DNA from: Holothuria scabra | Lineage: Eukaryota > Echinodermata > Holothuroidea > Aspidochirotida > Holothuriidae | NCBI GenBank assembly: GCA_037179385.1 | Contig: CM074193.1 | Coordinates: 41,324,846-41,388,845 of the forward strand | Length of the DNA stretch: 64,000 bases | Direction of reading: 5' to 3' | In this document: positions 47,691-60,900 of the stretch, piece by piece | Layout of the letters: each line of letters starts with the position of its first letter | How positions within the stretch are numbered: position 1 is the stretch's first letter | The notes under the pieces: model-generated | What the model was told of the DNA's origin: nothing | Seen by the model: only the letters and a program-made list of their open reading frames with translations | The model's database searches: none | Program-made: the position numbers and the translations under genes

Positions 47691-48560
47691 AATGTTCTAT
47701 TCATTATGAACTGCGTACAGAAACAGAGGTTGAGAAAACTGGGCGAATAAAACATGTTACACCATTATCCGATTTCTGACATAATTTTTTCAACCTCTGC
47801 CAATGTACGTAGCTCATAACGAAGTTTTGAAAGCTTGGTATGCCCAGAACCCAAACATTACCCATAAACGTTAGAATTTGCTTTTAATATCATATCCATT
47901 ATGGCCTACGTTCAGATAGAGAGATTGAAAACCTGAGTGAGTAGTATATACATGCTGCAGCATTATCCGATTTCTGATATAATTTTTTCAAACTCTGCCA
48001 ACGTACAGAGCTCATAACGAAGGTTTTAAAGTTTCGTATGCCCAGAATCCAAATATTACCCCCCAAACCTGAGAATTTGCTTTAAATGTCATATCCATCA
48101 TGAACTACGTACAGAAACAGAGATTGAAAAAACTGAGCGAAAAAAGATGTTGCAGCTTTAGCCGTTTTCTGATATAATTTTTCAACCTCTGCCAATGTAC
48201 GTAGCTCATAACGAACTTTTTTCAGCGTCGTATGCCAAAATCCAAATATTACCGAGAACAATGAGAATTTGGTTTTTATGTCAAATTCATCATGAACTAC
48301 GTACAGTAACAGAGGTAAAAAAAAATGAGAGAATAAAACATGTTGCAGCATCAGCCGATTTCTGATATAAGTTTTTCAACCTCTGCCAATTTACGTAGCT
48401 CATAACGGAGGGCTGTGAGCTTTGTATGTCCAGAACCAAATATTACCTTGAAAGATGACAAATTGTTTTTAAAGTCATATCCATTATGAAATAAGAACAG
48501 AGACGGAGGTTGAAAAACTGAACGAATAGTACATATTGCAGCATTAGCATTAGTTGTGGG
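47690..48560. repeat. Related satellite with ~190-bp unit
   Basis: Units share ATAATTTTTTCAACCTCTGC then CAATGTACGTAGCTCATAAC with the 5' array, but the rest differs (ATTATGAACTGCGTACAGA, GAGGTTGAAAAACTG, GTATGCCCAGAACCCAAA-ATTACC). Starts of the shared word lie near 47645, 47785, 47980, 48178 and 48370. Confidence 0.8.
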
Positions 48561-48649
48561 CTGAGTAACTACTTTATCCTTTTTCTCATGTGTGCGACGT
48601 TTACTGCATGATTGCATACCGTAGATCATAACAATCCAGTGCCATACTG

Positions 48650-49610
48650 TAACATACTGTATTGTGACAGAGGGTAAAAGAACTTTTTATAAGAATGACG
48701 TAGGTAACTTTATACAACTTCTGTTGAATGTCTCCAATAGTTACCAAGAGAAACAGGACCAATAACTGCCTACAGGCTCTTCACACATGTGCAAGCGTCA
48801 TAGATGAAAGTTATGTTCGTAACAACACTGTACAGTATGTCAAGACCGGGTTCCCCGCTTCAAGGATGATCATCGTTCGATGGTACCAGTAATAATATTG
48901 GCCCAGTCATCTTCCTCATACAGCGAAAACGGCCAGGCTGTAAAATGATAGGAAAGCACTTTTGAAAGTTCGTTAAAATGACGCCAATCCTCTTTTCATT
49001 TAAAGGGGCTTATTGAGTTGATTTCGATAATGTACTTAAACAGAGTTTAAAAGGGTCACGCACTGCCACATGACAATGCTTTAAATTAGCATAATGAGTC
49101 AAGTTTCACATCCAGGAATTACGGTAAAAGTTATAATATTATATTTTTTTTTCTGACTTGTAACGATTTAGTGCATAATTAGTAAGAGTGCCTCCTCACG
49201 ATTTTTTTTAAAAACCGAATTAAACCGTTAGGTTCTACCTCATACAACAGTTATTTGTATGTAGGATATCGGGATTGTCTCAGTTTGGCACTTAGTCATT
49301 GGTATGTGAAGACAACTTAACAAGTTTGGAAAATTTTGTTGATTTTCGATCAACTCAATGAACAGCTTTCAGTAACTTTGCCCTTTTACAGAAGTCGTAT
49401 TTGCTATAGTGCGCTCTGTGCACACTTGGCATTCGACCTACGAACATTAGGAATATAGGATATATTCACTCAAATTAGATGGTACATTGGGCAGTAATTT
49501 GTGATACCATTGTTATTCTACTCACATTACAAGCGTTGTATTTCTTTGCTTTACTCTAAGTAACTGTGAATTGCATAAAGATGTGATAGCACCCTTACTC
49601 TCACGGGGTG
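48650..49610. other. Nothing recognised
   Basis: No exon, RNA gene or repeat recognised. Confidence 0.4.
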
Positions 49611-49619
49611 ATTTAAAAA

Positions 49620-50140
49620 AATGGTCCAGAAACAAATTTATGTTTCACATGTTAAAGAGGAACATATTCTGAGCATTCTGGTAAAAGTTTCATTCATTTC
49701 CCATGTTCGGTTATCAAGATATTAGCAATTGAAGTTAACACATTTCCTAAGTGGACTTGAAGCAAGCAGGTGTAATGTCATGGATTCACACTGTTGGCGA
49801 ATGTTTTGTTTTTCTTTTAATTTTCTTCTTGTTAGTTTGACCTTAAGTTACCCCTAAGGCACATGAAACTCCCATTGCTCAGGAAGCACCAATGGTATTT
49901 ATACCTACTTGTAGCATAAAATTGGTGGTAAATTATAAATGCAAACCATTGACCGACAATGTGAAGCCATGACATCACGCCTGCTTGCTCCAAGTTCATT
50001 TTATGTAGAAAATTTGCCCCATTCAATCGCTGATATCTCGAGAACCGAACAGGGAAAATGAATAAAACTTTTACCAGAATGCTTAGAATACTGTATTTTA
50101 CCCTTTAACATATCAAAAAATAAATTTGGCTTTAGACTAT
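49620..50140. repeat. Foldback element with ~180-bp arms, copy 2
   Basis: Left end GGTCCAGAAACAAATTTATG, right end AAATAAATTTGGC..AGAC. Arms are imperfect inverted copies (GAGGAACATATTCTGAGCAT against ATGCTTAGAATACTG), and the element matches 7980-8530 along its length, including GCAGGTGTAATGTCATG and ATGACATCACG. Confidence 0.7.
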
Positions 50141-51336
50141 TCTTTTAATTGATTAAGCTCTCTCTGCGCAAAATGCTGTGCAAGCAAACTGAAAGTGTTC
50201 AGAGTCATAAAAACAATTTCAATCTTAAAGGGAAACAAAGTGGGTAATGTGAGGTGTACATTGAAGGAGAAAGAAGAAAGTCACAAATTACAGTATTGGC
50301 CTAATTTGTTTTAAGTAAATAAGTTTTTATATCTCGGCTCAAGAATGTTCTATGAAGCTGGAATTGGATTGTTAGAATTCATTTCCATGCTGTTTTATAC
50401 ATGTATTGCGTTGACTTGAGGTAAACTTTTAATTTTCCACTGACAGAACTGTGACGATTGAACGCGCCAGCTTTCGATGCATAGTATGGGGTAGTTTATA
50501 GCATTTATCCTAATTTTTGTTGGAATTTATAATTTGTGGATCCGAATCACATCCCAGCGATTCGAAATGAAAAATGACATACATTTTCATAAATAGTGGC
50601 ACGTTCATAAATAGTGGCAAGATTTAAAGCAAATTAGATGATCAAAGAACTCAATTAAAAAAGTAACGCAAATAGGTGGAGCAAATAAATAAATAAATAA
50701 TTATTCTTTAATCAATATTTAATGTTTTCTCATCACTCCATCCGTTATTTAGATTTTTCTTCTGATTTTTCAAATTGTTACTAAGGTTTAGAGGCTGCTG
50801 TTAACCTGTTACAGTGTGCCACAAATGCAGTTGAAGCACGCTTTTGTCAGATTGCAATTTATTTGAAGGAATGGGAACTTTCGCCAGACATACCTACAGC
50901 TGTATGGGTAACCAATTCAATACAGGTACACGTGCCCAGAGTATCTGTTTATCGACCCTAAATATACGCATTAACCTGTCAGTGAGCTGCAAAGCTAAGT
51001 ACATACAGTAGCCTACAGTAGCTCTATACAGACAGTCAATCGACGTGTACCACTCTCTTTGACCAAAACTTCGTTAGCCCCAATTGACTTTCCTAACCCG
51101 GTTGTCGTGCGGTGTAAAGCATACATTTTATCTCCGACATAGTTGGGTATTTGGTAGGGGTAGTTGATTTTAGGTCGCATTCTAGTCGGCATTACACTGT
51201 AACTTCAGTATTATAAACGAGCCTTGGCCTTCACAAACCCGATCTATTCAGGAAGGTGAAGAAAGCAGACACAACAAAGTATAAATTTATCACTGGCATG
51301 CAATATGAACTTGATAATGCAGATTAAGCTTCCAGT
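50141..51336. other. Nothing recognised
   Basis: Contains a short AAAT microsatellite near 50687-50700. No exon or RNA gene recognised. Confidence 0.4.
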
Positions 51337-51443
51337 GGCCCATTCCACAAAGACTTACGCACAATCTTAAATTTGATTCCCCATACTTAAGTCAACAGTA
51401 AATCATACTTAAGATTGTGCGTAACTCTTTGTGGAACGGGCCC
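51337..51443. repeat. Palindromic MITE-like repeat
   Basis: GGCCCATTCCACAAAGACTT then ACGCACAATCTTAA pairs with TTAAGATTGTGCGTAACTCT then TTGTGGAACGGGCCC, about 42-bp imperfect arms. Confidence 0.7.
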
Positions 51444-53149
51444 CTGTGCACCAAAATTGACGGAAAACCAACTTAAACAACTGTCAACGTAGGGAATGGT
51501 GTAATGAACTTGGTAATAAAAAGGGGAGATGCCCCCCATGGAGATGCCTGAAACACCTGTATCGATGTATCTAGGGCAAATTCTTTCAAGAGCCAGCTTT
51601 TGTCCCTAAATATTCAGCATTGTTAGTACTGTATGTACTATTTGCGTCATCCGACTCCCAAAGCCCTCTAGTAATTATCAGTACGGTATAGCCTATCAGG
51701 CGTTTGTAATGCCAATCGAAAGAAGAAAAAGGGCAATTTAGAAAACATCAGTCTTACTTTGTCATACTTAAGCATATGTTCCTTTAAACCTTCCTTCTAA
51801 TAATCCACCCAAGTAAGAGTGTATTTTGTGAACCGACGTTTATTTTGAAAGAACGAAGGCATTTGAGTGTTAACCAACGTTTCAGATAACTTATGCATTT
51901 GGTTCAAGAAGTGTACTGTGAATCGGTCACTTCCAGTAAATGTTTCCTAGAACCACAAGAGCGGTTTTATAATACATCCGGAATAAAATGAAATGTTCAA
52001 AATAAAGAAAGGTCATCGAACTGTGGAAGACCATTATTATTAATGGCCCAGAAGAATATTTTACAACTTTTGTACGGTCATGTCTGAAGCCTAACCTAGA
52101 AACCTAAGGATGGATCCCAGGGCTGGTCATACTACTTCTAATAATGTGACTAATGTTTGCATGTTGATAGGTTTTGAGCTATTGCCATTTTCTCGAGTTT
52201 CCCGAGTAGACTAGTGGTTATTAAAAAAACCAAGGGCCCTATATAATGACCTACACATATACTGACTCAAGGTATGCTACACTAGTATAGCGTACAGAAA
52301 GATTAGTGGGTATTTAATTTGGTAAAATTGTACTTACTTTCGATAAACACAAATCCCGACGGAGGAAACAGTTCGTCCTCTCCCTTCTCCATTCTTCGTC
52401 TGACGCCTGTACTGTAATCGAGACAGACTGCACATAGGCAACGGGAGTAAGTCCCCGTTTAATTTTGTTAGCCGTTCGCCATATATCACACAGCAGTTGA
52501 TATGTGTACTATATACCCAGTTCAGCTTCTTATACACATTATGTTCCTTAACGGAAACAGATAAACAATGTACTGTGTATCAAGTGTCCATACCACAGGC
52601 AAAGGTTACGTAACATCCTTTGGCCTTATACAAATGACCGTTGCAATTTAGCGGAAAACGGTTATCGTTTACTACAGATGCTCATAGGCGCCATACACAT
52701 AACGGCCATGCAAACTACAATCTCATGGGTGACAAAACTAGTTGGTACGCCCTTACATCTCCGCAAGTTCAGTTCTGCACACACCATTTTGTTAGGAAAA
52801 AACATGGTTCAGGTGGTATGGGGACTGTACTTGTGAAAGGAGAATGGAAAAGGGGTCATTGAACATGGCATAAAGGCGGAAAAGGGTGCATTTCAACAGT
52901 GTGTCACGGGACTGCGGGGGGGGCCAAGTTGGAAATACTGGCTTCACAAAGCATCTATGGGGAAACGGAACTTTGTATGTGTTCTAAACTGGATGTGCAT
53001 TGCGGACCGACAAAGAATATGTTCAACACTTCGAAATTCACCCCAACTTAAGTGGAGCAATTCGCAAATATCGAGAAGGGGAGCTAAGCTCCACTACTTT
53101 TTCTACATGGGTTAAGGGCCAACCCCTCGGGTTCCACAGTCCCTGGATC
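51444..53149. other. Nothing recognised
   Basis: Open frames 52334-52537 (minus) and 52641-52862 (plus) show no known domain and no splice context. Confidence 0.4.
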
Positions 53150-54201
53150 CTTATTATTATTAGAACTTTTGTACAACTCCTTGGCAAAATATCACAATTT
53201 TCGTTGTGATTTTATTTACTTGTAGAGTAAACCCCGCATTTAAATTCACATGGACCGTATAGTCCGTTGAAGTAATTAGCCACACTTTCCACGACCATGT
53301 TTTGTTAGTTACACAAAATATTGAAACATTTAGCACCATTTTGCATCTGGGTCTCCTTTTCTCTGACACCCTGTAACGTAGCTACAGGGGGCAGGCAGCT
53401 CTGAAGAAATGTAGGCTTACTAGAATTCGGAAATTTGCCATTTGTGAAACCAGTCTACAATGTTGTTTTGACAATCCATAAAATTCCGAAATTTCAAATT
53501 CTCCCCAATTAGAGCCCTATATTTGTCATTAGTTGCTCAAAAAAAAAAAAAAAAAAAGGAATTAAAATTTTCGGTGCGCTTCGCGCGCCGCAAATTGCAC
53601 TTCCTAAGCATAGGTGCTCGCTTATACCTTCAATTTGGTTAATTTTTCCGAGCTCTGGAAGTGACCAAGTCGGAGATTTGCGGTTCTCTGTGACACCAGC
53701 TCATCAAGTAACAACGGTAACTACAGAGATATTTTTCATAATTTTTTTTTTTAATAAAATTCCAAATTTTCTCCAATATAGGCTCTTGATCCAAAAATTT
53801 TCTTTGGAGAGCCTCATTTCGTAGGCGTTGGATAAAATTATGCAGCAACAACAATCTTTAGTAGCCACTCAATCTCAGATTTGCCAACAGGATATAAAAT
53901 TTTTTCAGTAATCCCCCAACATTTCAAATTTCCTTACAGGAAACTCAGAATCCAACTTTTCTGCAATACAAGCTCCATATTTTCAAATATTCGCAAAAGG
54001 AAAAAGTTTCAGCCCGCCACAAAATACTTCCCTACAGTAAAGTGGTGTTCACACTTAAAAAAATTGTAAAATTTGGATGCTTACCCACGCCCCCTCCCTC
54101 CCTGCAAAAATGTGTAGCTGTGGACACCTTTTCCATTACAGGGAAAAAAATTCGGCCAGATGCCCCCCCCACCGACTTTGAAAATCAAATCGACGCCCCT
54201 G
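53150..54201 (-). mobile_element. hAT-like element, second copy (partial, reversed)
   Basis: Right end reads AAATCGACGCCCCTG, the reverse of a CAGGGGCGTCGATTT terminus. Blocks match the reverse complement of 14619-15660, for example ACCGTATAGTCCGTTGAAGT and the GCGCTTCGCGCGCCGC near-palindrome (53576-53591). The left end is not found. Confidence 0.6.
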
Positions 54202-54879
54202 GCCAGCATTGGCTAGTATGGCGAATATATATGGAACTTTTAACGACCATGCTCTTGACGGACATCACGCACGGATAGAGTTAGTCGCAGACGACCGTAC
54301 CCGTTGGAAAAATGAGAAAAAAATTTGGTTCCAATAAGAACTTGGAATTTTAAGACATATTTTATGAGAACTAAAACTCGTCAACAAATTGCTACGCAGC
54401 AGTCTCCCTGGAGTTAAATCTGTATACACGGTTTGAGCGATTTAAAAGTGTCTGGCAACAGAAAATAACTATAAACGCAAATTAAGACCATTACTTTTCC
54501 CTTAAATGACCTGAACAGGTATTTTCATTTGGAATCATCTCTACTACTCCCATTTTTCCCTATAGCCCTCCCTTATCCACGGACACTTTTGACGCCTAAA
54601 TATCTTATTGTGGTAGGCCTAAATGCACAGTTCTTCATGATCCCAGATGTTGCTTCTTTAGATTTCAAGGGTTAGTTGTGTTTATCTTTGTGTAAAACCC
54701 CAAGGATGAAAACTAAGTCGCAACAGCTGCACCGTTGTAATTTTGTGAGTGCGTAAACTGTCCGGGAAATGAGAATCCAGTAATGCATTACATTAAATCT
54801 GCAAGTGTTATTCAAGCTGCTCGATTTTGTACGGTGGTGCTTAATAAACCTTTTTAAATATTAATTTTATTGTTTAACA
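54202..54879. other. Nothing recognised
   Basis: No feature recognised. Confidence 0.35.
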
Positions 54880-56619
54880 CAGTGGCGTAGGAAGCAAAAT
54901 GAAAAAGGGAGCGGAACGATGTTAGAGCATACACCTCACTCTAGCCCATTGATTAAAATGTGAATTTTTGATGCTAATTTTTCATACATTTTTTTAAATA
55001 AAAAATATATTAGCACTACTGTATTAGGAACGTAATGTACAATTTGGGTCCTTTTACACATTTGAAATTTTGGAGCTTGTTTGCAGAAAATAGTTTAGAT
55101 TCAGGGTTTTTTGTAAATTCGAATATCTGAATATTCGAAGAATCTGCGTTTCCTATTAGCATGTATCTGAGAGAGCAAGTCGACTGAAGATCGTTGTTGT
55201 TACATAATGTTATCTAAGGAGTGAGGACTGAGACTTCTCGGTCACTGAAAAAACTCCTGAAACTTTGATGCCTTTTAAAACAAAATATTTGCGACAACTT
55301 TCTGCCACCACTTACTGCATTAAGGGTTGCACTAATTAGGGCGCGCGAAAATTTTGCCTTTTTGAAACTAATTATTACAAATATGGAGCTTTTGTAAGGG
55401 AGAAATCGGAACTTTATGAAGGAAAAGTTCGGAAAACCTTTTTGTATCTGACTGGTGTCTCAAATGGCAAATTTCCGAACTTTTCACTTTTTCGAGCACG
55501 GAGACAATCGCCCGCCCCCTTTTGCTATGTCACTATTCTGCCACATTGAACATTGATAACACTTTGACACTTCAATAACTAAAGAATCCATCTACACAGT
55601 GTAACTTACAGGGTTGAAAGATATCTGATGATAGGTTGTATGAGAGCATTTTAGTACGGTAGGCCAATGGTTCCCTGGCTGGAATATCAAGTTTGCTCGA
55701 AAGACTATCTTCAGCTGGGGGGGGGGGGGCGTACAGAAAATTTTGAAAAATTGCGACCGCTCAGACAGCCGCAAAAGGTACGTTTCGGCTTGTAAGTAGT
55801 AGTTAATGTTTCCGATTTTTCTTCAAGTGTGATCACCACTGCACCAGGGGCGTATTGCGCCGCGCAAAGCGCGCCGAAACTTTTGTCCCTTTTAAACAAA
55901 TGTAAGAAGATAGCCGGAGCTTGTACTGCAGAAAGTTTTGGATTCTGGGTTTCCTCTAGGGAAATTTAAAGATTTGGGGGATTATTAAAGAACCTGCGCT
56001 TCCTTCCATATGTGGGTGGCAAATCTGAGAATGATTGTTTTGCTTTTTTTCTTTCAAAGTCGTCCCGACTCTCTGGCAAAGAGCCGTTCGGCGAAACCAA
56101 ACTAGAGACTGCTTCCCGAAGAAGCTAGATTGTAAGACGACTGAATCGTTGTTGCTACACATATTATCTAAGGCCTACAAACTGGCTCTCTCCAATGACA
56201 TTTCAAAGGTTTCTCAAACTTTTTGTCCTTTGTAGACAAAATGTTTCAAAATCAAGAGCTTTCATTGAAGAAAATTTGGAATTCTATGAAAGCCAGTTTA
56301 CAGAAATACCAATATATAGCTGCCGATGTCTCGGGATGATAAGGTTTCGCATACGGTAAATATTCGTTTTTGTTATTTCCAGAGGTCAAAAAAGTTCACC
56401 AAACTGGTTATGAAGAGAACTAATGCATGTTTTATTGCATTTTGCGGCGCGTAAAACGCTCTGGAAATTTTCCTTTCTTGAGAATTGTAAAAATGTAAAA
56501 AAAAGAAAAGAGTTTTCTGACCCGTGAAGTTGGGGGGGGGGGGGGAGGGGGAGGCATGATTCCGCCCCTCAATTTTCACTGGGCGCTATCGCCCTCAGTC
56601 CCCGCTACCTACGCCCATG
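54880..56619. mobile_element. hAT-like element with CAGTGGCGTAGG ends
   Basis: Starts CAGTGGCGTAGGAAG, ends CTACCTACGCCCATG; termini inverted at about 13 of 15 positions. Left flank GTTTAACA and right flank GTTAACAT look like an 8-bp target duplication with one indel. Inside, three or more modules share GCGCGCGAAA / GCGCCGCGCAAAGCGCGCCG and GGAGCTT...GAAAT blocks with 14619-16506. No transposase frame; non-autonomous. Confidence 0.65.
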
Positions 56620-57780
56620 GTTAACATGTAAATCGATCAACTCAGGGGGATCGTTACGGGGTAACATCATGTAGGTGTGTCCGGATACAGTACCATAAGA
56701 AGTAGTAGTCAGGCGGAGATAGAACTAGTGACCCAGATTAACTTTCTAAAAGAAGTCCTTGTTTTCTTGTTACACTTCCAGTTTGTTAAATATGATATCA
56801 ACATAAATAGCCAATATATTCTGAATTTCATACCCCGGGACCAGATAGATAGGACAGCTACTCCTATTTGTATTTGCCGAACGTGAATCATGGCAGTTTA
56901 TACGATGGTTATAATCTCCTGATATTGCCCGAGTCACAGTCGCTTGACCACGAGCAGTTCAAGCTTCTAACCAACTGCGCATTCCGGCATAGTGCATTCT
57001 AACAATTATCTTCAGCATGAGCCACGATTAGCCGGAATCCGAAACGAAAATCAATTTAGCCGTGGCAGGATTCTCCCATGTTTAAAAGCTATTACCGACA
57101 TTTTTCAAAAGTTCAATATTTCTTTTTAAACATTTTTCTTTTAGTCTTGATTTACAATCTAAGACGGAGTTTACCTAGCATTTTCCTGACTTCGAAACTG
57201 ACTGTGCCTGGCCAAGTTATCTCAAACCATGGCATACCAGTCTAGGCTAGAAAAGTATAGTGCTGGGTGAAACTGTTGAAACCTTAACGAGCTGAATTTT
57301 TGTTCTTATATGCACGACTATACTGAACCTTATAATTTGTCTTTAGTACAAGAGAAGATCATGTTATCTCAGCGAAGTTTTAAACTTAAAGGGAAGCAGC
57401 AGTCCCCCCAAAATGAACGTCTCTAGTAGTCTGATCGATTTTTTGATTGTACGAACCATTTTTTGACGTCATTCATGATTGACAGTTAGTCTCCGTCTCA
57501 ATTCAAAACGAAGGCTATGCTGATTGGTGGATATTGGTCACATGGTTTTGTTTACAAATGTTCAAACGCACGGTGGTATACACAACACACACAATCTCAA
57601 CGGTACGTTGTTGTATTACAGTGGGCAATGCACTACTGTACAGTATATATGTATTCATTGAACCCATTCGAAGAAGGAAAGCTAAGTACCCCACAAACAA
57701 ACGTGAAATAACATACTGAAATAGGCTATCGAAAAGAGAAACTTTCATATTCTGTCCTTACTAGTATTACTAAAATTGTT
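56620..57780. other. Nothing recognised
   Basis: Open frames at 57515-57748 on both strands have no known homology. Confidence 0.35.
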
Positions 57781-57996
57781 AGTGACAGAAGGACATTTAC
57801 ACTCTCTGCTCGGAAAAGGCATAGAAAGACAACCGAAAAGAAGTGCAGGTTGACCAAGTTGCAAGATCTCCGAATCGTTCGAAGCGTGCGTGGAAGGAAG
57901 ACTGCGCGGTAGCGGCGAATTCCCTCAATTTGCTGCCCATCTACAGTATTGGGTGTACATCGACCAAATTGTGGCCACAGAACCGAGCTGTAAAGG
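57781..57996 (+). other. Candidate non-coding first exon
   Basis: CpG-rich island of about 215 bp in AT-rich surroundings, without any ATG, followed by a strong donor AAAGG|GTGAGTAAG at 57997. This looks like an untranslated first exon and promoter-proximal sequence of a gene running to the right, but there is no protein evidence. Promoter position and exon start are unknown. Confidence 0.35.
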
Positions 57997-57999
57997 GTG

Positions 58000-60900
58000 A
58001 GTAAGGTCTATATTATAGGCCTTTACTAGTCTAAACAAGTTTTCATATTTTAGGGGGTTCCAAGTACTGTATGAGCATACGCTTAGGTCAGAGGTTACCT
58101 GTTACCAAAATATCATACTTGTACAGTAGGCCAACAGTATCAACTATCAAGTATGCCTAGTAGCCAGTATTAGTAGTGTTGTTACAATAGCATTTTGGTC
58201 ATGATAAAGCCTAAGCCTAGCCAAAGCTAGACAGAGTAACTCTACTTACTTTTGTGTGCTTACAGACCTACAGTATAGGGCACATGAGACACAAAATTAC
58301 ACGTAACAACTAATTTTTTGTTCACTTATGTTTGTAGCCAAACACATACGGTACGAGTAGTAACGTACTAAATTCAGTTATCCAGTGTTCAGCTAGACCT
58401 GCCAACCTCCAAATAACAAACATTGAGATTTACCGCAGTACATGAACTTGGAAAGATGGAGATTGGTTTCTCAAACCTGGAGGTTTTTTTAAATCTTTTT
58501 ACTGTAAGTACCGGCTTGGAACTACCCAACTTGCATTTGCATACCAGAGTTGCCAAATCGAGGGGTGGGCCCAAGGTTTGCCCGGCAGGTTGGTTAAGCT
58601 CCACGACAGCATCTTGAAGTTCTGCCAGAGAATAGACAATGGGATGAGATCTGGTGTGGTAGGCAAAAAATCACCTCCCCTCCTCCAGAGAAAAATTCCC
58701 ATATGACCATGCATTCGACAGATGCCCCCACCCTGTTCACTCCGCTGATGGTGCAACACTGGCCAAATTATTCTCCTTATTGAATACTGTATGATTGAAT
58801 TAACATGCAAAAATGTGACTACATTGTCCAGAGAAATATGCCCTGGTCAAATACACAATTTTTTTTACCTAACAATGGTATCATAACCTTGTTTTACCAG
58901 TATGCTTCAATTTTAGTGGAAACTACAGTAAATACTGTAGGGCATATTATTTGTATTAGGGTTCGGCTGAATTTTAGGCGGAGGTGGCAGAAGAACAGTA
59001 ATCTGTACTGAACTACAGTATTATTCTTCTGTAGACTGTAGAAAGTCAGTGGCTCTATATAATTCTGAGTTCTCCCGACTCTCTGTTGAAGAGCCGTTTG
59101 GGGATGACAAACAAAAGTCCCGAAGATGAATTAAGTAGACCTATTGCAACGATTTGTTTATGCTCCATAGGGTACTGTATACACTGTACCTGTATGCATA
59201 AGAAATTCACTGTGAGATCTGACAAATTATGTGACTGTGAGTGGACGTCTGAAACTGTGAAGTCTCACAGTGAAACGGTGAGAGTCCCAACTGTTATTAG
59301 AGAACTTCCTGTTCAGGTATTTTGAGATCAATATCAGTTGAAGCTGTTCTCCCTCTACAAAGACTATTTGCTCAATAGAACAAGGTTGGTTTAAATGGGT
59401 TTAACAGAGAAGACGTGCAGAGCTGCCAACTGTTCCGATTTAGGAGGAACAGTTCCGCTTTTCTGCATAAAAATTTGTTCTGTTCTGATTTTCCAATGTC
59501 ATGTTCTGATTTTCAATATCACTTGAATCATGATCATGTACAATATTAATGTTACAGTAAGTTGGGTTTTGAAATCTGACAGGCTGAATGTAGGCATTGT
59601 AGACTTTGGCATGGAAATAATCTGTTATTGAGGGCTCAAAAAGTCTTCCATACAAACACTTAACTACTCAAAATCCAGTGCTTTGCCCACTTCATCCCTC
59701 CAGGGGTCCTAAGACAGGTCCTTCACTCCACCTCTTGAGGTTTACCTTAGCATACTCACGGGTGGCGTTCCTCTTTTTCAATCTGGCATGTTGGCAGCTC
59801 CGTTCTGGACGTGAAACATTGGCTAAAACATCCCATTCAATTCTAGCAGCATGGGCTATGCCACTGCTACTGTTTGCATGCACACCCCTCCAGACCACGG
59901 ATGCTATTTTTTCAGATCCTAAAAATAATGTATGTAATTTACTTTTAGTAACACAAATTTTGCTTCATAATGTACAAAGCATTCTCTTTGTGGCACCAGA
60001 TTGCATGTGGGATACCTAATTTCTGAAAAAATCAAAGGAAAGGATTTGTCTCCCAAAAGCCCTTTCACCAATGCCAATTTTTTTTAGATCCAAAAAGTAC
60101 AGAAATTTTGAAACACTTCAAAATTTACTTCAAAAGGTAGCATACTGAGATTGCATTTGCTGTAAGGACATGACCCAATTTCAAAATTTGCAAAGGGGTA
60201 GGGGATCTGGATTAACCCTCCCTTAGATCCCTGATCCCCCAGGCCAACTTTGATTCAGGAAAACTTATTGCATGAAATTGTAAAAACCCATGACAACTTC
60301 ACAGCTGTGATGCATCCATGGAATTTACCATCACGGCTCTCATTGCTTGTTTGCTCGTTAAATATTTCCATCACAGGGCTCCGGTTTGGCCACCACAACA
60401 ATAATTTGCTGTCATGTCATGGAAAGTCGAACTTTGCACCTACAGTATGTGTAAGGAATTGTCCATTCCAAACCCTATCCCCACTCTGTTAGAGGCACTG
60501 AGCCAGCATGCATGGGAACACAACACAAACTCTGTGCATATATAGTCTGGGGTAACTGAGCATACTGTACTTCTGCATGCTTGGAAAAGGAAAGTCTGTA
60601 ACTAAGTGATTTTTCCTTGTAAAAGTGTAAATGCGTGCAAGATTTGCAATGTTTTGAAATCAGATAAGGGAAAGTTGAGCTTATTTAAAGGGCCAAACCT
60701 CTCACCCAAAACTACAATTTTGGTACAGGGATACCAAAATTTACAATTGGCAGTGGCTCAGCTCTTTGATTGACAACTAATTCAAGCAGTGCAGAGAACC
60801 AAAGCTTATATTACACAGCATGAACGGTACTGAGGGTGTTTTGATTATATAAATTGAGTTTTTCTTTACTCACCTTGAAGCAATAAACTGAGATTGTATC

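Noticed and set aside
45890..48560. CRISPR array
   Set aside because: Units are ~168-190 bp and repeat along their whole length; no short repeats with unique spacers, and the genome is animal.
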